In this document: positions 8,282-16,733 of the stretch, one piece after another
How positions within the stretch are numbered: the stretch's first letter is position 1
How the letters are laid out: every line of letters begins with the position of its first letter
Assembly: GCA_050246635.1 (NCBI GenBank)
Contig: JBFWVR010000004.1
Span: forward strand, 186,001-250,000
DNA length: 64,000 bases
Direction of reading: 5' to 3'
Source of the DNA: JBFWVR01 sp050246635
Lineage (GTDB): Bacteria; Acidobacteriota; Vicinamibacteria; Vicinamibacterales; UBA2999
Position numbers and translations under genes: made by a program
Notes under the pieces: generated by a model
What the model saw: only the letters and a program-made list of their open reading frames with translations
Database searches by the model: none
Told to the model about the DNA's origin: nothing

Positions 8282-8650
8282 ATGTTCGCGACGGTTCGTA
8301 ACCGTCGCGGTGTGGTCGCCGCGGTCGAGCCGCACGACGGCCAAGCCGGCCGGCCTCACCTGGAGTACAAAGACGACCAGCACCCTCGAGGAGCAACTAC
8401 TGTGGGAGCTGGAACTGGGGGCGACACTTCTGGAACCCACGGCGTTGCCGGAGCCCAGCCTGGGCGGGCCAATGCCGCGCGAAGACCTCGACGCGTTGCT
8501 GCAGGCCGCCCGGTGGATGTCAGGCAGCCCCTATCTGGATCTCGACGGCGACGGGCCGCTCCAGCGGCTGCTAATCCAGTCCGTCCCACGGGGTCGTGCA
8601 GGTCGAAGATTCTTGGCTCGTTCCGCTCCTGAAGGCGCGGCGGATCGTAT
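8282..8650 (+). pseudogene. Remnant of the N terminus of a large SNF2-family helicase, two frameshifts
   Basis: Three consecutive plus-strand frames give a collinear protein. Frame one from 8282 reads MFATVRNRRGVVAAVEPHDG...LEYKDDQHP. Frame two from 8388 reads EEQLLWELELGATLLEPTAL...DGDGPLQRLL. Frame three from about 8596 reads VQVEDSWLVPLLKARRI. From memory, the order and wording match the start of large SNF2/DEAD helicases (such as the DISARM DrmD-like group), just before their P-loop, which would follow LVPLLKALRMPRV. The gene breaks off there and joins the truncated PLD gene on the other strand. Two +1 shifts and loss of the rest mark it as dead. Confidence 0.7.
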
Positions 8651-9567
8651 GGCTGGTATTCCGGACTGAGCCAGTACTGCTCGAATGTCGCCTCGAACTT
8701 CTCGAGGATCTCGGGCGAGGTGACTTCCGACAGCCGGACGTTCCACTCCTGACCATCGATGAGCGCGGATTTCGACAGGTTGGACGACCCGATGTAGGCC
8801 GTCGAGAACCCCGTCCGGCGCTTGAAGAGCCACGCCTTCGCGTGGAGGCGGGTGGACTGCGTGTCGTACGACACGCGCACCTCGGCGCCGTGCGCGACGA
8901 GCCAGTCGAGCGCCTTCTGCTCCGTGGACCCCGTGTAGACCGTCGTCAGCACCCGGAGCGTGCGGCCGGCCTTGCAGTGCGCCGCGAGCTCGTCCTCGAG
9001 CACCCGGATGCCGTGCGAGCGCACGAACGCGCAGAGCAGGTCGATGGAGTCGGCCGACGGGATCTCCATCGACAGGTTGCGCGCGAGCCCTGGCTCACCG
9101 CGTGCGTTGACGAGCAGGTCGGACGCCGATAGCGGGACGAGCGGTGTCGGCAGCGGAGTCGAGCCAAGTGCCGGTCCGGCCGCGTCCCGGACCTCGATGA
9201 GCTCCTCGGGCGGCGTCACGACCTCGTCAGGGACATCCGAGGCCGCCGGTCGCGACTCCCGCAGGATGGGCACGGTGCCGCCCCACGACTCGTGGCTGAC
9301 CGACCCACCCGCGGCGGCCAGGTCCGAGATCGTGCGCACGAGCGCATTGGCGATCTCGGCTTGCCGGCCGGACCGTTCCTCCGCCGGCAGCCCCCGCAGC
9401 GCCCGTGCGACCACCTCCTGAATGTGCCGCGCCAGCGTCGCATGCGCCTCCGCCTCGTCCACGCCGCGCCGCACGACGCGCATCGGGTCGAACTGGAGCA
9501 GCTTCGCTTCCAGCTCGCGGGTTATGAGGCGCTGATAGAGCCCGAAGGGGAGATCGTCGTCGCTCAT
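8356..9567 (-). pseudogene. Truncated PLD-domain N terminus of a DUF3427-type helicase/nuclease
   Basis: The reading frame is 403 codons, but only about the first 308 look real. The N terminus (GLYQRLITRELEAKLL) and the PLD domain (LHAKAWLFKR, then YIGSSNLSKSAL) match the start of ~1000-residue proteins that combine a phospholipase D-like nuclease with a DEAD-box helicase and DUF3427. Instead of the helicase, the frame runs after SPEYQPYDP (near base 8645) into sequence that is antisense to the SNF2 remnant, giving a low-quality Arg/Ala-rich tail. It is the last gene of the minus-strand operon that begins with the McrB-like gene. A residual PLD nuclease fragment might still be expressed, but the family's motor part is gone. 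Confidence 0.75.
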
Positions 9568-9625
9568 TTGCCGCTGAGCTCCAGTTTACATGGGAGAGCG
9601 CTGGGGCCGGTCGCAGCCGCTTCGG

Positions 9626-10012
9626 CTACGAACCTGATAAGCGTGCCACCCGGCCAAGCAGTTCTTCCACGGTCGCAGTGCATCCCTCCAGTTCTCCAAC
9701 CGTCGGTGGAAGTTCATACGGATGGTGGTGGCACGCCCGGCTCAGTGCCCACCAGGTGTGGTGCACTCGCCGTCCGAGGTCCTCGTCGCCAATGGCGTGG
9801 CCAAGGCAGAGCAACTGCGCGCGCCAGGTGCATCGCTCCAAGGCAGAGTTGCGAGTGTGCCACACCACGTGAACGAGGCACTCCAAGGCCTGTCGCGCCA
9901 GCAGCGCGCTGGCGCGCGGCCATCGGCCGGCCGTGGCGTCGAGAGGAGTTGCCCTGAACTCGCGGCAGTGCGCGAGCAGGTCGCGCGGGACGGTGAGTGG
10001 GTCGCCAGTCAT
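9626..10012 (-). CDS. Small W/H/C-rich partner protein of the Rad50-like ATPase
   Basis: A 128-residue protein starting at ATG 10012, two bases beyond the stop codon of the ATPase gene, so translation is coupled. I do not recognise its family. It has many Trp, His and Cys residues (VHVVWHTRNS, RRVHHTWWALSRACHHHPYELP), an all-helical look, and a middle segment LLARQALECLVHVVW. The spacing of His residues could suggest a HEPN-like or metal-binding helical bundle, but no RxxxxH motif of catalytic HEPN proteins is clear. Strict coupling to the Rad50-like ATPase suggests the two form one functional unit. Confidence 0.65.
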   Translation of the reverse strand: MTGDPLTVPRDLLAHCREFRATPLDATAGRWPRASALLARQALECLVHVVWHTRNSALERCTWRAQLLCLGHAIGDEDLGRRVHHTWWALSRACHHHPYELPPTVGELEGCTATVEELLGRVARLSGS

Positions 10013-10013
10013 C

Positions 10014-12467
10014 TCAGGCGAGGTGCGCCAGACGCTCTGTGAGCCGAGTCGTGGTGTGCACGAGGTCGTCGAGATCCCCCGTGAACTCCTGGTGCGCGCC
10101 AGCGTTGCAGGCGGTGAAGGCATCCGCACCGCCGTTGCTGATCTTCGACAGCTTCGCGAGGACGTCGGCCGTCCGTTCGGCGTCATCGAAGAGCGCGAGT
10201 GCGAAGAGTGGATAGAGCTTCCTCTGGTCGCAGAGCAGGTCCTCGACAGCTTGGTGTGGCTCGCCCCGACCGAGGCGTCGCCGCCGCACGATGGCCATGC
10301 CACTGGCTTCGAGCGCAACGCGGCAGAATCCGGGAACGAGTCTCGATGCAATACGCGGCGGCAAGTGCTGGGTCTTTACCAGAGCCCGAGCATCGTCCAG
10401 CGCCGCGGCGACGGGATCCTGGGCGATACGGACCTCCACCTGCGACGCTGCCCGACGGGTGACCTCAATCACTTGCGCACGGATGCCGAGGCGGCGCGTC
10501 GACTCCGGCAGGCGCTCGTCGTGCGTGAAGACCACCACCTGACGGGTACGGGCGGATTCGGCAAGCGCTTTAGCGAGGCCGTCCACCCGGGACGGGTCCA
10601 TCGACTGGACAGGGTCGTCGATGCAGATGAACCGAAACGGGCTCTCTGGCAGCCCCGCGCGTGGGAGGAAGAGGCTGAGTGCGAGTCCGTGCAGTTCTCC
10701 CTGGCTCATGACGCCGACGGCAGACGCAGGCGTGCCGTCCACGGTCACTTTCAACTCCACCCGCCGCCGTTGGGCACCGCCCTCCAGTTCGACGGCCGCC
10801 AAGTCCACGTTGCTCTGCAGCCGCAGTTGCCGCCAGGTGGCGAGCGCCTGTTCGGCGACCGGTCTGAAGCGCTCGTCACGCTCGGTCTCGAGCGCGTCTT
10901 TCCACCACTTCTCAGCCTTCTTCACGTCAGGCAGCTGCTCGGCCGCCGACGTGGCCGCCTTCGCCTTGGGCAACCAGGCATCGAGAGCTGTCGCGATAGG
11001 CCGCCACTGGTTCTCCCGGGCAGCAAGGGACGTCGCGGCGGCCGCGCGAAGCTTGTCTGACGCGTCGGCGCACGCTAGAGCTCGCTCTTCGAACTCGCGT
11101 GCCAACCGACCGAACTGATCGTCGTCCGAGAGTTCTTGCCACCGATGCCACGCGTCGCGCGCGTCCGCGAGGTCTGGGAGGTCGACGTGTGGGTCAGCCA
11201 ATGCCGGCGGCGGCGCCTGTATGAGACGCCGGGCACCCATCATCGCGGAGCGGAGCGCGTCTTGGGCGGAGTCGAAGCTGCGGGCTTCGTCCTTCAGCGT
11301 GATGATCTCTTCCGCACATGCCGCTCGCCATTCCGACGAGAGAACGGCCGGAGTCCCGCAGACAGGGCAGTCGCTGGCGGCGTCCGCAACAAGGCCGAGC
11401 GCACTCTCCAGCAGGCTCGCCCGTGCGCGGCTCCGCGCGGCATCGGTGTTCGCGACGCGGGCGGCCTGGGCCTGGGCGTCCCGAACCGCGAAAGTAGCCT
11501 GCTCGACGTCGGGGAGCGAGGGCCCCTGCAGCAGGCTCAAGGCCCTGAGACCTGCAAGTTCGTCATCCGCGCCCGCCTCGTCTGGGGCGGCCAGGGCCTG
11601 GAGCGCGTCAAGATCCCAAGTCTTCTTGCCAAGTGCCGCCACCACTCCCGCGGCTCTCGGGTCGTGTGGCAAGTCGGTGGCGAGCGAGCGGAGTTGCTCG
11701 GCGCCGACCTTTGCGGCCTCGACCTGGTCCTGCAGTGTCTTTCGCGCGTCACTGATACGCTTCTGGACCTCGAGCATGTCGTCCAGCCCGAGGATCGGGC
11801 TGAGCGCGTCGTACAGCTTCGACGGCCCTTCCTCGAGCATCGCCCCGAGCTCGTTGTAGGAAAGAAATGGCCGGTAGCGCCCCGTCTTCTCGGCCCATCC
11901 CCGTTCGCTGAGTGGCCGTGGCGGCTGACCCTTCGCCTTCACCGACGCGGCCCCGGTCCCCAGGTCGTCGTCTGCGGCCCAGACGCGCTCTGCCGTTTCG
12001 ACGCCCGCGCCCTCTACGACCAACTCCGCGGCCACCCGCGTGCGGCCGGTGTAATGGAGATTGCGCCAGCCGTCGGTCCAAGCCTTGTGCCGCTTGTGCC
12101 AGCGGAGGTTGTCCCCGGTGAGCAGTAGCTCGAGCGCTTCGGCGAAGCTCGACTTCCCGGACCCATTTCGCCCGACGACGAGCGTGAGACCCGGGCCAGG
12201 TGTGAGCGCGAGTGTCGCCTCGCCCGCGACCCCGCGAAACCCCTCCACCGTGATGGACTTCAAGTAGATGCCCGGAGGCTCGACGGCGCCGCTGACCTGC
12301 GCAGGTTCCACCGCCGGCTTGGTCACCGTTCCGCCGCCCAGGTAGCGTTCCAGTGCATCATCGCTTTCGAGTGCGGCGAGAACGACGAGGGCGAAGGGGA
12401 CGCTGTCATGACCGGTGTCGGTGAGGCGTTGAAGGATGCGCGCAGTAAGGTCGTCAGTCATCGGCAT
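10014..12467 (-). CDS. Rad50/SbcC-like ABC ATPase with a CxxC hook
   Basis: An 817-residue SMC-type ATPase. Walker A GRNGSGKSS is at about residues 99-107, after VEGFRGVAG. A long helical region follows with a CPVCG motif near the middle, as in the zinc hook of Rad50, flanked by coiled coil. The C-terminal head has the signature MSQGELHGLALSLFL and Walker B FICIDDPVQSMD with the D-loop, then a His switch in VVFTHDERL. The last ~150 residues are an extra domain not typical of Rad50 (LVPGFCRVALEASGMA...). It sits downstream of the McrB/McrC-like genes and is coupled to a small protein gene. The role is probably DNA-end or foreign-DNA sensing in defence; no Mre11-like partner is nearby. An ATG at 12461 is an alternative start. 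Confidence 0.82.
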   Translation of the reverse strand: MPMTDDLTARILQRLTDTGHDSVPFALVVLAALESDDALERYLGGGTVTKPAVEPAQVSGAVEPPGIYLKSITVEGFRGVAGEATLALTPGPGLTLVVGRNGSGKSSFAEALELLLTGDNLRWHKRHKAWTDGWRNLHYTGRTRVAAELVVEGAGVETAERVWAADDDLGTGAASVKAKGQPPRPLSERGWAEKTGRYRPFLSYNELGAMLEEGPSKLYDALSPILGLDDMLEVQKRISDARKTLQDQVEAAKVGAEQLRSLATDLPHDPRAAGVVAALGKKTWDLDALQALAAPDEAGADDELAGLRALSLLQGPSLPDVEQATFAVRDAQAQAARVANTDAARSRARASLLESALGLVADAASDCPVCGTPAVLSSEWRAACAEEIITLKDEARSFDSAQDALRSAMMGARRLIQAPPPALADPHVDLPDLADARDAWHRWQELSDDDQFGRLAREFEERALACADASDKLRAAAATSLAARENQWRPIATALDAWLPKAKAATSAAEQLPDVKKAEKWWKDALETERDERFRPVAEQALATWRQLRLQSNVDLAAVELEGGAQRRRVELKVTVDGTPASAVGVMSQGELHGLALSLFLPRAGLPESPFRFICIDDPVQSMDPSRVDGLAKALAESARTRQVVVFTHDERLPESTRRLGIRAQVIEVTRRAASQVEVRIAQDPVAAALDDARALVKTQHLPPRIASRLVPGFCRVALEASGMAIVRRRRLGRGEPHQAVEDLLCDQRKLYPLFALALFDDAERTADVLAKLSKISNGGADAFTACNAGAHQEFTGDLDDLVHTTTRLTERLAHLA

Positions 12468-12680
12468 AGGTCGCTCGCGCTACTCGGGCCACCTTGTGGC
12501 CCCAGACAGGTGATCTCTCGCGGAGTCCGGCTGTTGACAGCTGTGCGTGAGCTGCGGTCGGCCCACCTGGGGCATTCCCCGTCCACCAATCGACTTGAGA
12601 GCCGCGCCAGAGCCGCTGCGGGTGAGCGCTGCGCCCGTCATCTCCGCCCTCTGAGAAGGGGACACCCTCCGAGACACGTT

Positions 12681-14258
12681 CTACCCAAGTGACTGATCCG
12701 AGAGGAACCGGCTGATCAGCCGCTTCACGACATCAGATGACTCAGGCGAGAACTCGCAGACCCCCACCCTGTGTGCATCGAGGAACGTCGTTGATTCCAG
12801 ATGCGGCGCCCCTCCGGCTGCTGGAACCAAGAGCAACGACGCCCACGGCCTCTGGTCCGCGAATCGCAGCGAGTCCTGGTAGATGTGGGCCGACGCCATC
12901 GCATCGAGCACGTTCGCTCTCGAGGTGCGGTACTTCGCGTCGAAGACCAGGAATCTTCTCTCCTCGGGCGACTCCACCGTCAGGACCATGTCAGGGATTC
13001 TGTACCGTGAGATCGACCAGTAACCCGACTGCGGCTCGCCGTGAGCAGGAAAGGCCCGCTGGTACTTGAACTCTGCCCGGCGCGACTGGGTGTGTCCGAT
13101 CCATCGCCGCGAATCGGCCTTGCCAGGGCTCCAATGCCACTCCGGCGCGACCTCCTCGAGCAGTCGGGCGAGGCGAACAAAGCACCAGGCCTCATACACC
13201 TGGAACGAGGGGCTGATCCACGTGCGCTCGGTTGCGGGATCACCTTCGAAGCCATGTCTCATGGCCCTCCAGGCGAGGCCCCACGCGCGGGCGTAGACGG
13301 GATCCGCGGAGATCGCGTTGAGACCGGCCGCGCTGATCGATGCCTCCCGCACGTCCGGGAACGGGGCGCGGCGCAAGGCGAGCCGCAGTGCCTCCTCGAA
13401 CTCCTGCAGGAATGCCCGGCGCACCGGCCACCGCGCGGCCATGGACGTCCGCGTGTCTTCCTCCCTGTCGGCCTCTGTCGCGGCCTGCAGCACTGTGCCG
13501 AGCCGCAGCGTTCTTCGCAGGACCGCCTGCGTGATCGCGAGGAGCGCTCGGTTGGCGGCATTGTCGAAGGTCTCTTCGGTGAAGGGAACATCGACGCGGG
13601 TCAGCGCCGATGGCGTGGCGGGCGTGTCCACTCCTTCCAGGAGCAACCCGGCGGCCGCGCCGCGCATCACGGACACCGCAGTACGTCGGTCGGCCCGTCG
13701 AACATGGTGGAGCAGAGACGATGCGCGCCGCGGCCTGAGCACTCGCCTTGGCCGGACGCGAATCGCGTCCAGGGCTCTCAGGAAAGACGGGCCGTGCCGT
13801 CGCAATCGTGACAGCGCCATCCAAGGATCTTCGTTCTCTCCCAGTGCTCCGATAGGCGTCCTGGCTGGCTCGGTCCCAAGCAACAGAGAGGGGTCGTCAC
13901 GCCAGATCTCTGCGAGCATCTGGGCGAAGAGCTCGCGCCCTGATTTCGATGGGTCCGGCGCGACGTCGAGGAGATAGGTGGCTACAGGTCTGCCGTTCGG
14001 ATTACAGAGCTCAGCCGTGACTTCTCCGGCGTAGAAGCCAGGGCGCCAGCTGCGCCAGTGTCCGTGGCCGGTCTCGCTCGCCAGGGGCTCATCGTCTACT
14101 CGGAACGACCACTCCGATGACGGCAGTTCGATGAGGTAGCAGCCGTTTTCGGTGAACCCCTGGTTGGTGACCGGCGCGGCGCTCAACAAGGCCCAGTCAT
14201 CTGGCGCCTCGGATCGCCGCCAGCGCAGATGCGGTACTGCGTGCGAAGTGCCGGTCAT
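12681..14258 (-). CDS. McrC-like protein: DUF2357 domain with PD-(D/E)XK nuclease
   Basis: A 525-residue nuclease subunit. The N-terminal part resembles DUF2357 (beta-rich, ending in FAQMLAEIW), and the C-terminal part carries YRIPDMVLTVES...FLVFDAKYR, a PD-(D/E)XK core with an Asp in PDM and a D-x-K pair. Such proteins pair with McrB-type AAA+ motors as the cutting subunit of type IV (modification-dependent) restriction. The start overlaps the stop of the McrB-like gene by 4 bp (ATGA), so the two are translated together. A gap of 213 bp without recognisable content separates it from the Rad50-like gene downstream. Confidence 0.82.
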   Translation of the reverse strand: MTGTSHAVPHLRWRRSEAPDDWALLSAAPVTNQGFTENGCYLIELPSSEWSFRVDDEPLASETGHGHWRSWRPGFYAGEVTAELCNPNGRPVATYLLDVAPDPSKSGRELFAQMLAEIWRDDPSLLLGTEPARTPIGALGENEDPWMALSRLRRHGPSFLRALDAIRVRPRRVLRPRRASSLLHHVRRADRRTAVSVMRGAAAGLLLEGVDTPATPSALTRVDVPFTEETFDNAANRALLAITQAVLRRTLRLGTVLQAATEADREEDTRTSMAARWPVRRAFLQEFEEALRLALRRAPFPDVREASISAAGLNAISADPVYARAWGLAWRAMRHGFEGDPATERTWISPSFQVYEAWCFVRLARLLEEVAPEWHWSPGKADSRRWIGHTQSRRAEFKYQRAFPAHGEPQSGYWSISRYRIPDMVLTVESPEERRFLVFDAKYRTSRANVLDAMASAHIYQDSLRFADQRPWASLLLVPAAGGAPHLESTTFLDAHRVGVCEFSPESSDVVKRLISRFLSDQSLG

Positions 14259-16486
14259 CGCCAGAAGCGGGCGCTGCCGGTAGTTTCGAGGTCCCGTCGC
14301 AGCTCAGCGACCTTGGCGAGCGAGTCGGTCAGTCCAAACTGCTCCAGAACTTTCTTCGTTTCGTCCAAAGCCTCGCGAATCCTCGCGGAGTCCTCTCCGC
14401 GGAGCTTCGGAAGAATCTTCGCGTAGACACAGCCGTCGAGGGCTTTGTGGAACGGAAGAATGTCCGAGGACTCGCTCGCACGTTCCAGGAAGTCGAGCAC
14501 GTCGTCCACGACGCGCCAGCCGAAGTGAAGCCGGGCCGGCTGCAATGCGTTCACGAGCGCCGTGAGCATCTTGCGAACGCTATCCTCGTCTGCCTTCGAA
14601 ATCTTGCGAGTCTCCCAGCGCGGATAGTCGTCGAGATTCACTTGCCAGAACTCAAGGACGAACGCGCGGTCGAGCACCTTGTCGGACAGCCCATGCGTGG
14701 TCTCGTCCATATTGACGGTGCCGATGATCACGAGATTCGATGGATAGGGCAGGGCCCGCGGAATCCCGTCGAACACGTCGTCTTCGGAATGGAGCGGAAT
14801 GGCCTCTCCGGTCTCCATCGCGGAGAGCAGCGGCGCCATGTACTGTTCCGGGTGAGACAGGTTCATCTCGTCGAGCACGACGATGGAGGGTCGGCCCGGG
14901 TTGGCAGATGCCTCGAGCAAGAAGTCCAGGAAGGGCGTGGTGACGTAGGAATCGGCTCTCAGCGGGTTCACGTATCCGAGCAGGGCGCCTGGGTCGTACC
15001 AGCCGGGTTGTACAGGAAATGTGAGGAGGTGCGGGTCGGCCTCTGCGGGCGTCAACGCCTTCGCGTACTCGCGCGCCAGCAGGGTCTTGCCGGCACCTGA
15101 CAACCCCGTGAGAATCGCAAAGTGTCGGCGCGGGTGAGACCAAAGTCCCGCGTGCAGTTTCGCGATCAACTCGCCGGGGAAATGTCCCGCAACCTGCACG
15201 CGAGTGATGATGCTCGACAACGGAGGCGGCTCAGCGGTCGCGCCTTCGTCAGCCGGCGGTGGGGGAGCGGGCGCACTCACTTCAGGCTGCAGTGGCTCTG
15301 GCTCCCAGTGGACGCGTGCCGCCCACGACCGCCCCAGATCGGTCAGTTCGTGTTGCCACTGCCCATTCGTCTGGATGACGCCCATCGAGCGCAGCCAGAA
15401 TAGAATCGCGTTTGGCACGAAGTTGCCCGACCAGCCGGGGTTCATGGTCCGGATCCGAGCCATGAGCTCGGCCGGCTTCAGTGGCCCATGGTCGCGTAGC
15501 TCGACGAGAGCCTTGTCGACGCCGAGGATGTGTGTGAGCAGCCAGTCAGAGAGGTCGGTCGCGTCGCCAGACTCCAGCGCATTGGCGCCTCGCTCCGTCA
15601 AGACGTACTTGTCGCCTTCGGTCCGGACGGCCCCCAGCTCGCTCTGCAGCACGTTGATGGTCATCGCGTGGACTGCGGACTTGACGTCCGGCGAAGCGGC
15701 GCGGAGGAACTCAATCAGGTCCTGCCGCGTGACGCCGTCCTGGATGAACTCGAGTGCCGATAGCGCTGCGGGAAATCCCCCCTTCGTCGCGGTCAGTCCC
15801 CTTCGGCGGCGAGCGGCAGGAAGCGGATGGAGCCTTTCATCCGGGGGTGTCGTCCCGTTGGTCTGGTCCATCACGTACTTTTCGTAGAGCCTCCACGGCA
15901 GGGTGACTCGAAGCGCCAGCGACCGCGAATCGGCACCTGGAGGGCCGAGCACTTGGTCGATACGGTGTCGAACCCAGAGATGCCGTTCGGCTGGTGTCAT
16001 CGCCCGCGGCCCAGCCATGTCCCTCACCAGCCGGGCAAGCTTCGTGACGTCCGCGATCGAGGTCATCACCTGCGGATACAGCACGGCCATGACGCGCAGG
16101 ATCTTCAGTCGGGGTATTCGCCCGCCAGCGAGGAACGGCTCGAGGTGACCCTTGATGTCCTGATAGAGCTCGTTCAAGAACTGTGCGCGGGCTTCCTCTT
16201 GCGAGGGCAGTGGCATCATCGAGCGTGCCGCAAACCAGTTCCTGAAGGACTGATCATCGAAGGCCTGGTCAAGGGCGATGTTCCCCTGACCCGTGGAGGC
16301 CACCCAGTTGTCCTCCCAGAGACGTTCCTGAAAGTCCCGGCCCTGCCGCTCGGTCTCGCTCGCCGCGCGGAGCCAATCCAGCACTCCGGCGAGCCGAGCA
16401 CTCCAGGTCTCGTTCTCGTCCACGGGCTCCCGCACACTCTCGAGCGCCGCGCGGAGGCCTTCGTCAGTCTTGAGGTCGTGGGTCAT
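14255..16486 (-). CDS. McrB-like AAA+ restriction motor
   Basis: A 743-residue protein from ATG 16486 (MTHDLKTDEG); longer in-frame starts run into the 16571-16667 repeat and are unlikely. The C-terminal third is a McrB-type AAA+ module with Walker A TGLSGAGKT, Walker B IVVLDEMNLSHPEQY, and sensor 1 GTVNMDETTH with an arginine finger region DKVLDRA. The long N-terminal part looks helical with winged-helix-like segments (LKPAELMARIRTMNPGW), likely the target-recognition part, and is not the DUF3578 domain of E. coli McrB. It is coupled to the McrC-like nuclease. Expected role: nucleotide-driven translocation that activates the nuclease on modified or foreign DNA. The target is unknown. Confidence 0.85.
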   Translation of the reverse strand: MTHDLKTDEGLRAALESVREPVDENETWSARLAGVLDWLRAASETERQGRDFQERLWEDNWVASTGQGNIALDQAFDDQSFRNWFAARSMMPLPSQEEARAQFLNELYQDIKGHLEPFLAGGRIPRLKILRVMAVLYPQVMTSIADVTKLARLVRDMAGPRAMTPAERHLWVRHRIDQVLGPPGADSRSLALRVTLPWRLYEKYVMDQTNGTTPPDERLHPLPAARRRRGLTATKGGFPAALSALEFIQDGVTRQDLIEFLRAASPDVKSAVHAMTINVLQSELGAVRTEGDKYVLTERGANALESGDATDLSDWLLTHILGVDKALVELRDHGPLKPAELMARIRTMNPGWSGNFVPNAILFWLRSMGVIQTNGQWQHELTDLGRSWAARVHWEPEPLQPEVSAPAPPPPADEGATAEPPPLSSIITRVQVAGHFPGELIAKLHAGLWSHPRRHFAILTGLSGAGKTLLAREYAKALTPAEADPHLLTFPVQPGWYDPGALLGYVNPLRADSYVTTPFLDFLLEASANPGRPSIVVLDEMNLSHPEQYMAPLLSAMETGEAIPLHSEDDVFDGIPRALPYPSNLVIIGTVNMDETTHGLSDKVLDRAFVLEFWQVNLDDYPRWETRKISKADEDSVRKMLTALVNALQPARLHFGWRVVDDVLDFLERASESSDILPFHKALDGCVYAKILPKLRGEDSARIREALDETKKVLEQFGLTDSLAKVAELRRDLETTGSARFWR

Positions 16487-16570
16487 GGCTGGTGTGGGGT
16501 GGCCCGCCTCCAGACGAGCCGGCCGCGGCAGTCTACACCAGCGACTCCTGGGTGACAGTTCCTGACAACA

Positions 16571-16667
16571 AAGCTCAGGTGTTGACATCCCCACACCGGT
16601 GTCGCAGGATTTCCGGTGTCCGCGTGCGGATCCTCCCCCCGGCGCCCGCGCGGGTCCTGCCCGGAGC
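16571..16667. repeat. Right copy of the ~95-bp direct repeat
   Basis: This is the mate of 7221-7313 in the same orientation, 9.35 kb away. It lies between the McrB-like gene (minus) and the Res gene (plus). The two copies flank DUF429, the SNF2 and PLD remnants, the Rad50-like pair and McrBC. The minus-strand translation contains an I-R-T-R-T string often seen when tRNA-like DNA is translated, but I could not fold a tRNA from it. Confidence 0.85.
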
Positions 16668-16733
16668 ACCACTGCTCGACGTTCGATAGCCCGAGGGTCC
16701 CGGCACGTCCGTGGACCGGGCACGGCCCGTGCC

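Noticed and set aside
12468..12680. Small gene between the Rad50-like and McrC-like genes
   Set aside because: Only short frames of poor composition and no RBS with a matching start.
16571..16667. tRNA gene or tRNA 3' end as the att site
   Set aside because: The minus-strand translation looks tRNA-like (I-R-T-R-T), but I could not form acceptor, D, anticodon and T arms; the direct repeat is kept, the tRNA claim is not.
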